Source: CAJPST01 sp041795785 (lineage in GTDB: Bacteria; Pseudomonadota; Gammaproteobacteria; Enterobacterales; Pasteurellaceae). Taken from it: a stretch of DNA of 14,155 nucleotides. The notes under the pieces are model-generated. The model saw nothing but the letters and a program-made list of their open reading frames with translations. It searched no databases and was not told the origin of the DNA. The DNA is taken from the NCBI GenBank assembly GCA_041795785.1, contig JBHBXR010000206.1:1-14155 (forward strand), written 5' to 3'. How positions within the stretch are numbered: position 1 is the first letter of the stretch; every line of letters begins with the position of its first letter. Made by a program: the position numbers and the translations under genes. Positions 1 to 6,914 of the stretch are shown here, piece after piece.

Positions 1-1024
1 AAAGGGTTTTCATAAAGGCTTTGGCGATATCAGGATGTTTGGATGCTTTCCATACCACCATCGGAATATTCGCCCGTTCAATGCCCACTTCCGGATCATT
101 TGCGTTCATTCTCGGTAACGGGTAAGCGTCTATTTGTTCAAGCAGTTGAGGCGAGTTTGCTTTTACTCCGCCGATTTGAAATCCCGAGTTAAAATCAAAA
201 GCCGTTTTACCCTGATAATATAAAGTGGCCTGTTGCAGTACGTTATAATTAACCGAATCTTTCGGTGAGGTGTCTTTATACATTTTCACCCAGTATTTAA
301 TACCCTCTTGTGCAATCGGACCGGTTAAATCCACTTTCAAATCTTTGGTTAACAAACTACCGCCCGCACTTCGTACGTATAAATTCAGAAAACGGGTTGC
401 CATAAAATCGTTACTTCCCATCGGCACCGATAAACCGTACACCCCGTCTTGCGTTAAAGTTTTGGCAGTGTGATATAACTCATCCCATGTTTTAGGAACG
501 GGTAAATTATGTTTTGCCAGCAAATCCTTACGAATCCACATCACCTGCGCATGGGAATAAAGCGGAACGGAATAATTTTGCCCTTTAACCGTTCCCTCAT
601 TAATTGCACCCTCGGCAAATTTATCCCGTCCGATACTGTCAATTAAATCGCCGACCGGCTGTAATGCGCCGAAATTAATCATTTCGATGACATGGTTCGG
701 TAAAGCGGTGCTCATATCAGGCACATTGCCGGAAGATAAACCGGTCGTCCATTTGGTATAAAAGTCGTTCCATGAAAACGTCTCAATTTTGATCCGCACT
801 TTTGGATGTTTTTGCTCAAAATCTTTTGCCGCCTGCTGAATAACCTCCAAACGAGGACCTTGCGTAAAAGAATGCCAAAACGTAATGTTGCCGGCTAACT
901 CTTGCCCCTCTTTAGGCATCCCCGAATTAACCTGAACCGCATTTTTATCCTCTCCGCATCCGGCTAATACCGAAACGCCGACCATAACAGGCAATAACGT
1001 TGAAAATAATTTTCTAAGTTTCAT
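1..1024 (-). CDS. ABC transporter solute-binding lipoprotein, sugar type (3' end outside window)
   Basis: The reading frame is open from an ATG at 1024 to the window edge: 341 codons with no stop, so the C-terminus is missing (the family is usually about 410-440 residues). The N-terminus is a lipoprotein signal: MKLRK, a hydrophobic stretch, then lipobox LAGC with Cys23 as the lipidated residue. The mature part begins with the ITFWHSF pattern, followed by LEVIQQAAKDFEQKHP and SSGNVPDMS, typical of family 1 (carbohydrate) extracellular binding proteins. It should capture an oligosaccharide or other polyol-like substrate in the periplasm and deliver it to membrane permeases, which are not in the window and probably lie just beyond its left edge. 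The start is supported by a GGGAGA ribosome site 7 bases upstream. It follows the ATPase gene after 23 bases, so the two are one operon. The substrate cannot be told. Confidence 0.9.
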   Translation of the reverse strand, partial: MKLRKLFSTLLPVMVGVSVLAGCGEDKNAVQVNSGMPKEGQELAGNITFWHSFTQGPRLEVIQQAAKDFEQKHPKVRIKIETFSWNDFYTKWTTGLSSGNVPDMSTALPNHVIEMINFGALQPVGDLIDSIGRDKFAEGAINEGTVKGQNYSVPLYSHAQVMWIRKDLLAKHNLPVPKTWDELYHTAKTLTQDGVYGLSVPMGSNDFMATRFLNLYVRSAGGSLLTKDLKVDLTGPIAQEGIKYWVKMYKDTSPKDSVNYNVLQQATLYYQGKTAFDFNSGFQIGGVKANSPQLLEQIDAYPLPRMNANDPEVGIERANIPMVVWKASKHPDIAKAFMKTL

Positions 1025-1047
1025 AGCATAGTCTCCCATAATATTTA

Positions 1048-2154
1048 TCACGATAACTGTAATAACGATTTTTCACTTTTCGGATCAAAGAAATGTGCGT
1101 GTTTCATATCAAACGCAAGGTTGACGCTCTGATCCATCATAATATCCTGTCTGGCGTGCACAACGGCTTTTATCGGCTGACCGTCTATTTCCGTATGCAG
1201 GATGTATTCGGCGCCCAACAACTCGGCAACATTAATTTTTGCCAAGATCATCGCTTTTTGATATACCCCCAATAACAGCGGATCATTTGAAATATTTTCA
1301 GGACGAATACCCAAAATAATTTCTTTATTCTCAAATCCTTTTTCTTTAATTAATTGATAATATTCATCCGGAATAAAAAGCGACGTATTTGACGTACAAA
1401 AACAACCGTCACGGATAATACCGTTAATGAAATTCATCGTCGGCGCACCGATAAACCCCGCTACGAATAAATTATTCGGATGATTATAAATATCTTTCGG
1501 CGTACCGATTTGTTGCACCACACCGGATTTCATCACCACAATTCGATCCGCCATAGTCATTGCTTCCGTTTGATCATGCGTAACATAAATGGTGGTCGCA
1601 TTAAGATTTTTATGAATACGGATAATTTCGGCACGCATATTACCGCGCAATTTGGCATCTAAATTGGATAACGGCTCATCCATCAAAAAAACTTTCGGCG
1701 AACGCACAATCGTTCTGCCCAATGCAACACGCTGACGTTGACCGCCGGACAACGCTTTCGGTTTGCGTTCCAATAATTGCTCCAAACCTAAAATTTTCGC
1801 CGCTTCTTTCACTTTACGATCGATTTCTTCTGCGGAAAACTTACGCAATTTCAATGCAAACGCCATATTGTCATACACCGTCATATGCGGATATAACGCA
1901 TAAGATTGAAATACCATGGCGATATCCCGATCCTTTGCTTCCACTTCATTGACTAATATATCGTCAATATAAAATTGACCTTCGGTAATATCATCCAAAC
2001 CGGCAATCATTCGTAACGTCGTTGATTTTCCACACCCGGAAGGCCCGACAAGCGCAATAAATTCTTTATCTTTAACATCAAGATTAAAGTCCTGCACGGC
2101 TTCAAAGCCGTTGTCATATCGCTTATAAATGTTTTTAAGTGATAACGTTGCCAT
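1048..2154 (-). CDS. MalK/UgpC-type ABC transporter ATP-binding protein
   Basis: This 368-residue protein is the cytoplasmic ATPase of a carbohydrate ABC importer. The nucleotide-binding domain has Walker A GPSGCGKST (37-45), Q-loop Gln83, signature LSGGQ (135-139), Walker B VFLMDE (155-160) with Glu160, D-loop SNLD and H-loop His193. Residues from about 235 form the C-terminal TOBE/MOI-like region with the GIRPENI motif (282-288) usual in MalK, UgpC and MsmK. Length is normal. The ATG at 2154 is preceded by AAGGTGA. It is the first gene of a leftward operon, with the binding protein 23 bases downstream and the permeases presumably beyond. Having the ATPase first is less common than having the binding protein first. 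The family is often labelled ugpC automatically, but glycerol-phosphate specificity is not supported here. It is probably controlled from the shared region at 2155-2342. Confidence 0.95.
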   Translation of the reverse strand: MATLSLKNIYKRYDNGFEAVQDFNLDVKDKEFIALVGPSGCGKSTTLRMIAGLDDITEGQFYIDDILVNEVEAKDRDIAMVFQSYALYPHMTVYDNMAFALKLRKFSAEEIDRKVKEAAKILGLEQLLERKPKALSGGQRQRVALGRTIVRSPKVFLMDEPLSNLDAKLRGNMRAEIIRIHKNLNATTIYVTHDQTEAMTMADRIVVMKSGVVQQIGTPKDIYNHPNNLFVAGFIGAPTMNFINGIIRDGCFCTSNTSLFIPDEYYQLIKEKGFENKEIILGIRPENISNDPLLLGVYQKAMILAKINVAELLGAEYILHTEIDGQPIKAVVHARQDIMMDQSVNLAFDMKHAHFFDPKSEKSLLQLS

Positions 2155-2255
2155 ATATTCACCTTTTCTATGAAATTTAAAATGCCAGTAATTAATCCTT
2201 TACAACCAAGATATTTAGATCAAGAATTGGATAACGGTTTTATTCTTCCCCAGAC

Positions 2256-2296
2256 AAGACATCATACGTCTTACCTTTTAGACATATGATGTCTTA
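2256..2296. promoter_or_regulatory. Paired palindromic operator, probably for the adjacent FadR-type regulator
   Basis: Two near-identical palindromes stand with centres 23 bases apart. Site 1 is AGACATCATACGTCT (2257-2271) and site 2 is AGACATATGATGTCT (2280-2294). Site 2 has perfect 6-base arms AGACAT/ATGTCT around a 3-base spacer; site 1 has one arm mismatch. Read in opposite directions, the two differ at one position in 16, so the whole block is also a large inverted repeat. A spacing of about two helical turns suits two dimers on one face of the DNA. GntR/FadR regulators bind short palindromes of this size and usually control their own divergent region. That the neighbouring regulator is the binder is inferred. 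Confidence 0.7.
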
Positions 2297-2312
2297 TTTT
2301 AAAAAATAATTC

Positions 2313-2328
2313 CGTGATATATGTCACA
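2313..2328. promoter_or_regulatory. Probable CRP (cAMP receptor protein) site
   Basis: The sequence is CGTGA-TATATG-TCACA, matching 9 of the 10 fixed bases of the CRP consensus TGTGA-N6-TCACA, with AT-rich flanks as in the full 22-base site. It fits catabolite control of a sugar cassette. It ends only 14 bases before the regulator's start codon, so it is badly placed to activate that gene. It may act on the divergent transporter operon or repress the regulator. Confidence 0.65.
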
Positions 2329-2342
2329 AAAAGAGAAAAAAG

Positions 2343-3056
2343 ATGGAAAAATTAACAAAAAAAGCGGCATCGCTGGCTTTGCAAGAAAAAATTAAAGATC
2401 TGATTATCCGACGCAGGCTTAAATCGGGGGACTTAATGCCTACCGAAAATGAACTGATCGAGTTTTTCGGCGTCAGCCGATCCAGTTTGAGAGAAGCGAT
2501 AAAATCCCTAGAAGCCCTACATATTCTGGATATTCATCACGGTATAGGCACATTCGTCGGCTCATCATCGCTCACTCCAATGATTCGAGGACTGACTTTT
2601 TACGCTCAACTGCATTTGCAAGATAATTTAAAAAGTATCATTGATATTTTAGATGTCAGAGAGATTTTGCAATATGGTTTTGCGCCGATGACCTTGCCTA
2701 AAATTACGGAAGATATTAGTGATCGGCTGCAATCGCTGATCCGCATTATGGAAGAAAATGCAACTAAAAACGAATTCTCTATTGCAGAAGAAAAGCAAAT
2801 CCATTTATTGATTTATCAACCGTTGCAAAATCATTTATTGAGTCAATATTTAGACGCGTTTTGGGAAATTTATGAAAAACTAAACGCCGAATTACCGCCT
2901 ATCCGAATATCGCCGACGGCGCTGGCATTACAATACAGAGAATTGGTGGATGCCGTTGAAGCCAGAGACTTAGAACGAATGCAACGGGCCATTCTCTACT
3001 ATTTTCAAGAAATCAGACAATGCTTATTAAAAGGAAGTAATAATGAATCGAATTAA
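2343..3056 (+). CDS. GntR-family transcriptional regulator, FadR/FCD subfamily
   Basis: This 237-residue protein has an N-terminal winged helix-turn-helix (about 10-72): the GDLMPTENELIEFFGVSRSSLREA stretch (29-52) and the GIGTFV wing (67-72) are GntR hallmarks. An all-helical FCD effector domain fills about 95-228. FCD domains usually bind a metal through one Asp and three His, with an organic acid or sugar acid sensed above it. Here Glu150 and His154 occupy the first two positions, but Tyr198 and Tyr220 stand where the last two His are expected, so the metal site looks degraded. Its gene is divergent from the ABC operon and overlaps the downstream oxidoreductase by 14 bases. It probably represses both directions through the palindromes at 2256-2296. 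Only a weak purine-rich ribosome site precedes the ATG. The effector is unknown. Confidence 0.93.
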   Translation: MEKLTKKAASLALQEKIKDLIIRRRLKSGDLMPTENELIEFFGVSRSSLREAIKSLEALHILDIHHGIGTFVGSSSLTPMIRGLTFYAQLHLQDNLKSIIDILDVREILQYGFAPMTLPKITEDISDRLQSLIRIMEENATKNEFSIAEEKQIHLLIYQPLQNHLLSQYLDAFWEIYEKLNAELPPIRISPTALALQYRELVDAVEARDLERMQRAILYYFQEIRQCLLKGSNNESN

Positions 3057-4104
3057 AGTTGCTTTAATCGGCTGCGGATTTTTCGGCAAACAATTAGCCG
3101 ACAGTTTTCATAAAGCCAATGCCGAGTTGGTCGGATTTACCGATCTGAATTTATCCCTTGCCAATCAACTGGCGGACAAATTTTCCGTAAACGCTTATAC
3201 CGATGCGGAAGAACTGCTTGAAAAAACCGCCCCGGATCTCGTTCTTATTGCGACATATAATTATGCCCATAAAGAACCGGCTGTCACGGCACTACGATAC
3301 GGCGCGCATATTTTTATCGAAACGCCTTTTACCATACGGCAACAAGAATGCCTTGAAATCATGCGGCTGGCGGAAGAGAAAAAACGAACCGTGTTTGTCG
3401 GACATTTGTTGAGAACATTACCCGGTGTGATGAAAGCCAAACAATTTATCAACGAAAATTTGTTAGGCAAAATCACGGTCGCCAGAGCAAACCGTCAACG
3501 CTGGATAGACAGTTCATCCGATAAAAACTGGTGGAAAAATAACGTCAACCTGACCGGCGGTAAATTATTCAACGAGATTCATGAATTGGACTTATTATGC
3601 TGGCTATTGGGCGGTGTCAGTTCCGTATATGCACAAGCTACTAACAGAGCGCACCCCGATAACTTGGAAAATCATGATATTATCCAATTATTGCTGCAAT
3701 TTGACAGCGGCGTTTTTGCTTCTTTAGAGATGGGAACCGCTTACCGACTGCATGAGTGGGGAATTTCGATTCACGGCGAACTGGGCGCGCTTGTGATTAA
3801 TTTCTTCAATTCGACCATGACATTGACTTTGGCCAACGGTCAACGTCAACAATTTAACTTATATGATGAATTTGAAGCAGATTTATCTTTAAGAGAAAAC
3901 GGCAAATCGATTCAAAAATATAATGAAATCAATGCGCTCGTCCCTTTATGGCTTAGTCGCGCAACTGAAATCGAAGCGAAAACCGTATTGGAACATTTGA
4001 CGGATAACAAAACATCCGTTCTGACCGTGCAACCGATGGATGCGGTAACCGTAGCCGATGCCGCCAGAATGTCCATGGCGGAAAAAAGACAGATCAACCT
4101 TTAA
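3043..4104 (+). CDS. Gfo/Idh/MocA-family NAD(P)-dependent oxidoreductase with altered EKP motif
   Basis: This 353-residue protein belongs to the family that oxidises or reduces sugars, inositols and related polyols. The Rossmann fold opens the protein (VALIGCGFFG, with Gly10, Gly12 and Gly15). The C-terminal substrate domain has GGKLFNEIHELD, with the His180-x-x-Asp183 pair expected at the active site. The family motif EKP, whose Lys is generally catalytic, reads Glu93-Thr94-Pro95 here (codon ACG at 3322-3324, one base from AAG). The enzyme may therefore work differently or have lost dehydrogenase activity. The start lies inside the regulator's last codons, with AAGGAAG upstream, so the two are translationally coupled. 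The context implies that it modifies the substrate imported by the divergent ABC system. The substrate is unknown. Confidence 0.93.
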   Translation: MNRIKVALIGCGFFGKQLADSFHKANAELVGFTDLNLSLANQLADKFSVNAYTDAEELLEKTAPDLVLIATYNYAHKEPAVTALRYGAHIFIETPFTIRQQECLEIMRLAEEKKRTVFVGHLLRTLPGVMKAKQFINENLLGKITVARANRQRWIDSSSDKNWWKNNVNLTGGKLFNEIHELDLLCWLLGGVSSVYAQATNRAHPDNLENHDIIQLLLQFDSGVFASLEMGTAYRLHEWGISIHGELGALVINFFNSTMTLTLANGQRQQFNLYDEFEADLSLRENGKSIQKYNEINALVPLWLSRATEIEAKTVLEHLTDNKTSVLTVQPMDAVTVADAARMSMAEKRQINL

Positions 4105-4117
4105 CCCAATACAAATC

Positions 4118-4141
4118 GAGCCCTAACACTGGTTAGGGCTC
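4118..4141. terminator. Hairpin between convergent genes, likely terminator
   Basis: A perfect 10-bp stem (GAGCCCTAAC / GTTAGGGCTC) closes a 4-base loop ACTG. It lies 13 bases after the oxidoreductase stop and 36 bases after the serS stop. Read leftward it is followed by GATTTGTATT, a fairly T-rich tail; read rightward there is no T tract. It therefore suits serS best and may act in both directions. Confidence 0.7.
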
Positions 4142-4157
4142 AACTCATTCGTCGTAA

Positions 4158-4166
4158 AAGTGCGGT
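4158..4166 (+). repeat. DNA uptake signal sequence AAGTGCGGT
   Basis: This is a perfect 9-base core, followed by CGGATTTTAGGTTATTTT, which gives both AT tracts of the extended signal. It is the only intergenic copy in the window, next to the hairpin between two convergent genes. Confidence 0.9.
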
Positions 4167-4177
4167 CGGATTTTAGG

Positions 4178-5467
4178 TTATTTTCCGATAACCGTCAGTC
4201 CGTTCATATATGGACGCAATACTTCCGGCACGGTAATCGAACCGTCGGCGTTTTGGTAGTTTTCCAATACGGCGACTAAGGTTCTGCCCACCGCCAAACC
4301 GGAACCGTTTAAAGTGTGTACCAAACGGGTTTTCTTATCGCCTTTGGCGCGGCAGCGCGCTTGCATACGGCGGGCTTGGAAATCCCACATATTGGAACAG
4401 GAAGAAATTTCACGGTAAGTATTTTGCGCCGGCACCCATACTTCCAAATCGTAAGTTTTAGCCGAACCGAAGCCCATATCCCCCGTACACAATAACACTT
4501 TGCGATACGGCAGGTTTAATAACTGCAACACTTTTTCCGCGTGTCCGGTTAATTCTTCCAAGGCTTCCATTGATTTTTCCGGTTCGACGATTTGAACCAT
4601 TTCCACTTTGTCAAATTGGTGCATACGAATTAAGCCGCGCGTATCGCGTCCGTAAGAACCTGCTTCGGAACGGAAACAAGGTGTATGCGCGGTCATTTTA
4701 ATCGGCAGATCCGCTTCGTCTAAGATTTCATCGCGGACTAAATTGGTCACCGGCACTTCCGCGGTCGGGATCAAAGCGTAAGGTTGTTCGCCTTCCAACG
4801 GATTGGTATGGAATAAATCCTCGCCAAACTTCGGCAGTTGTCCTGTTCCGTAAAGGGTGGAATGGTTGACCAAATAAGGTACGTAAGCCTCCGTATAGCC
4901 GTGCTGTTCCGTGTGCAGATCCAACATAAACTGCGACAAAGCGCGGTGCATTTTGGCAATTTGCCCTTTCATGACGGCAAAACGTGCGCCGCTGAGTTTC
5001 ACGCCGGCGGCAAAATCCAATCCGCTCAAATCTTCACCCAAGGTAACATGATCTTTCACGTCAAAATCAAAGGTTCTAGGCGTTCCCCAACGTAAAATTT
5101 CTTTATTTTCACTGTCGTCTTTACCTAACGGCACTTCATCCGCGGGAATATTCGGAATAGTCAGCGCAATGGTATTGATTTCCGCCAACACATCATCCAG
5201 CTTCGCTTTCGCCATACTCAATTCAATGCCCATGCTGTCCATTTCCGCCAACAACGGCTCGATGTCTTCACCGCGCGCTTTTGCCGCACCGACGGTTTTC
5301 GAGCGGGCATTACGTTCCGCCTGCAATGTTTCCGTTTTCACTTGCAATGACTTACGTTGCTCTTCCAATTCGGTCAATAATTCAACGTTTAAGTCAAAAT
5401 TACGTCTGATTTTTAATTTTTGCGCTGTTTCAGCAAGATTATTACGCAGTAAATTTGGATCGATCAT
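4178..5467 (-). CDS. serS: Seryl-tRNA synthetase
   Basis: This cytoplasmic class II synthetase charges tRNA-Ser (and tRNA-Sec) with serine. Its length is 429 residues, against about 430 in E. coli. Residues about 27-100 form the long antiparallel coiled coil that grips the long variable arm of tRNA-Ser. The catalytic domain shows the serine-binding TAEVP loop (235-239), motif 2 FRSEAGSYGRDTRG (265-278, Arg266) and motif 3 NGSGLAVGRT (387-396, Arg395). The N-terminus MIDPNLLRNN is the family start, and AGGT precedes the ATG. It is the last gene of the leftward housekeeping block, 86 bases after rarA, and may also have its own promoter in that gap. No motif is missing. Confidence 0.98.
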   Translation of the reverse strand: MIDPNLLRNNLAETAQKLKIRRNFDLNVELLTELEEQRKSLQVKTETLQAERNARSKTVGAAKARGEDIEPLLAEMDSMGIELSMAKAKLDDVLAEINTIALTIPNIPADEVPLGKDDSENKEILRWGTPRTFDFDVKDHVTLGEDLSGLDFAAGVKLSGARFAVMKGQIAKMHRALSQFMLDLHTEQHGYTEAYVPYLVNHSTLYGTGQLPKFGEDLFHTNPLEGEQPYALIPTAEVPVTNLVRDEILDEADLPIKMTAHTPCFRSEAGSYGRDTRGLIRMHQFDKVEMVQIVEPEKSMEALEELTGHAEKVLQLLNLPYRKVLLCTGDMGFGSAKTYDLEVWVPAQNTYREISSCSNMWDFQARRMQARCRAKGDKKTRLVHTLNGSGLAVGRTLVAVLENYQNADGSITVPEVLRPYMNGLTVIGK

Positions 5468-5509
5468 AGGGTTACCTGTTTGTTTTTACTAAGAATTTAA
5501 AATATGTTT

Positions 5510-5538
5510 ATTTTATATCGGATTAGTTAAATAAACCA
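5510..5538 (-). promoter_or_regulatory. Possible serS promoter
   Basis: On the - strand a TAAAAT box (5510-5515), inside the A/T run TATAAAAT, stands 17 bases from TGGTTT (5533-5538). The -10 is reasonable but the -35 is poor. The 86-base gap after rarA is the only room for a separate serS promoter. Confidence 0.3.
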
Positions 5539-5553
5539 GTCGAATTATCGGGC

Positions 5554-6906
5554 TTATCGTGCGCTTTTCTTATAGCGGATGTGGTCGCTTTGTTTATCCT
5601 GTTCATGCAACCAATCCAGTTTTTCTTTAATTTTTAATTCCATTCCGCGATTGGTCGGAAAATAATAGCGGGTATCTTTCAACGGTTCGGGAAAATAATT
5701 TTCTCCCGCCGCATAAGCATGAGGTTCGTCGTGTGCATAGCGGTATTCCGCACCGTAACCGAGATCTTTCATCAGACTTGTAGGCGCATTGCGCAAATGT
5801 TCCGGCACGTCATAATCGGCACTTTCCGTTGCCTGTTTTTTCGCCGCTTTGAAAGCGGTATAAACCGCATTGCTTTTTGGCGCGACAGCCAGATAAACAA
5901 TGGCTTGTGCGATGGCTCGCTCCCCTTCCGCCGCACCGACACGGGTGAAACAATCCCAAGCGGCTAACGCCACCTGCATTGCGCGCGGATCCGCATTTCC
6001 CACATCTTCGGAAGCAATCGCCAATAATCGCCGCGCCACATACAAAGGATCGCCGCCGGCGGTGATAATGCGGGCATACCAATATAACGCCGCGTCAGGC
6101 GCCGAACCGCGTACGGATTTATGCAAGGCGGAAATCAGATCGTAGTAACGGTCACCTTGTTTATCAAAACGGGCTTGCCGTTCTCCCAACACTTCTTTTA
6201 GTAAAGTGCGGTCGATTTTTTTGCCGTTTTCCTCTTCTTCCGCCATATCCGCCATCAGTTCAAGGCAGTTCAAGGCAAGGCGGGCGTCGCCGTTGACATA
6301 TTCCGCCAACCACGTCAGTAAATTCTCTTCAAAAATCAACCGCTCTTTGCCCAAACCGCGTTCTTCATCTTCAACCGCCTGCTGCAAAACCCTCTCAATA
6401 TCCGTCGTATTTAACGGTTTTAAAATATAAACGCGGGCGCGGGAAAGCAGCGCGTTATTGAGTTCAAAGGAAGGGTTTTCGGTGGTTGCGCCGATAAAAA
6501 TAATGGTGCCGTCTTCAATATGAGGCAAAAACGCATCCTGTTGGCTTTTGTTAAAACGATGTACTTCATCCACAAACAGCACAGTGCGACGATCCGCCAA
6601 ACGATTTTGTTTTGCCCGTTCAATGGCTTCGCGGATTTCTTTCACCCCGCCGGTTACGGCTGAAAGCCGTTCCACCTCGGCATTAATGCGGTTGGCAATA
6701 ATTTCCGCCAGCGTGGTTTTTCCCGTCCCCGGCGGCCCCCAAAAGATCATGGAATGAATATGCCCGGCTTCAATGGCTTTGCGCAACGGTTTGCCCTGCC
6801 CGACCAAATGAGCCTGGCCGCAATATTGCTCCAATGTGGTCGGACGCATTCTCGCCGCCAACGGGCGAAAATCATTTGCGGCAAAATCGAAGCTGAGATT
6901 AGGCAT
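5554..6906 (-). CDS. rarA: Replication-associated recombination protein RarA (MgsA), AAA+ ATPase
   Basis: This 450-residue clamp-loader-like AAA+ ATPase acts at stalled replication forks with SSB and RecA and is related to eukaryotic WRNIP1. Walker A is GPPGTGKTT (57-65), Walker B LFVDEVHRF (110-118) with Asp113 and Glu114, sensor 1 GATTENPS (139-146), and the SRAR arginine finger is at Arg156. The C-terminal part carries the tetramerisation region typical of the family (GGDPLYVARRL, ASEDVGNADP, PKSNAVY). The start is 8 bases after the lolA stop. The AGGA ribosome site overlaps that stop codon, so translation is probably coupled to lolA. A DNA uptake signal lies inside the gene. It sits in the conserved order ftsK-lolA-rarA-serS. 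Confidence 0.97.
   Translation of the reverse strand: MPNLSFDFAANDFRPLAARMRPTTLEQYCGQAHLVGQGKPLRKAIEAGHIHSMIFWGPPGTGKTTLAEIIANRINAEVERLSAVTGGVKEIREAIERAKQNRLADRRTVLFVDEVHRFNKSQQDAFLPHIEDGTIIFIGATTENPSFELNNALLSRARVYILKPLNTTDIERVLQQAVEDEERGLGKERLIFEENLLTWLAEYVNGDARLALNCLELMADMAEEEENGKKIDRTLLKEVLGERQARFDKQGDRYYDLISALHKSVRGSAPDAALYWYARIITAGGDPLYVARRLLAIASEDVGNADPRAMQVALAAWDCFTRVGAAEGERAIAQAIVYLAVAPKSNAVYTAFKAAKKQATESADYDVPEHLRNAPTSLMKDLGYGAEYRYAHDEPHAYAAGENYFPEPLKDTRYYFPTNRGMELKIKEKLDWLHEQDKQSDHIRYKKSAR
6204..6212 (+). repeat. DNA uptake signal sequence inside rarA
   Basis: A perfect AAGTGCGGT followed by a T-rich tract. Read in the rarA frame its complement encodes the end of Asp-Arg-Thr-Leu (GAC CGC ACT TTA). 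Confidence 0.88.
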
Positions 6907-6914
6907 AAGTTATC

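Noticed and set aside
363..801. CCCGCACTT (363-371) and TCCGCACTT (793-801) as uptake signals
   Set aside because: Each has one mismatch to the 9-base core; degenerate copies are expected by chance and were not counted.
2170..2289. 39-codon rightward frame in the divergent control region (MKFKMPVINPLQPRYLDQ and on)
   Set aside because: It has no ribosome site, runs through the palindromic operator and resembles no family I know. It could be a gene remnant, but that cannot be shown.
5169..5492. 107-codon open frame opposite the serS 5' end
   Set aside because: It is antisense to the well-conserved SerRS coiled coil and shows no independent signal of coding.
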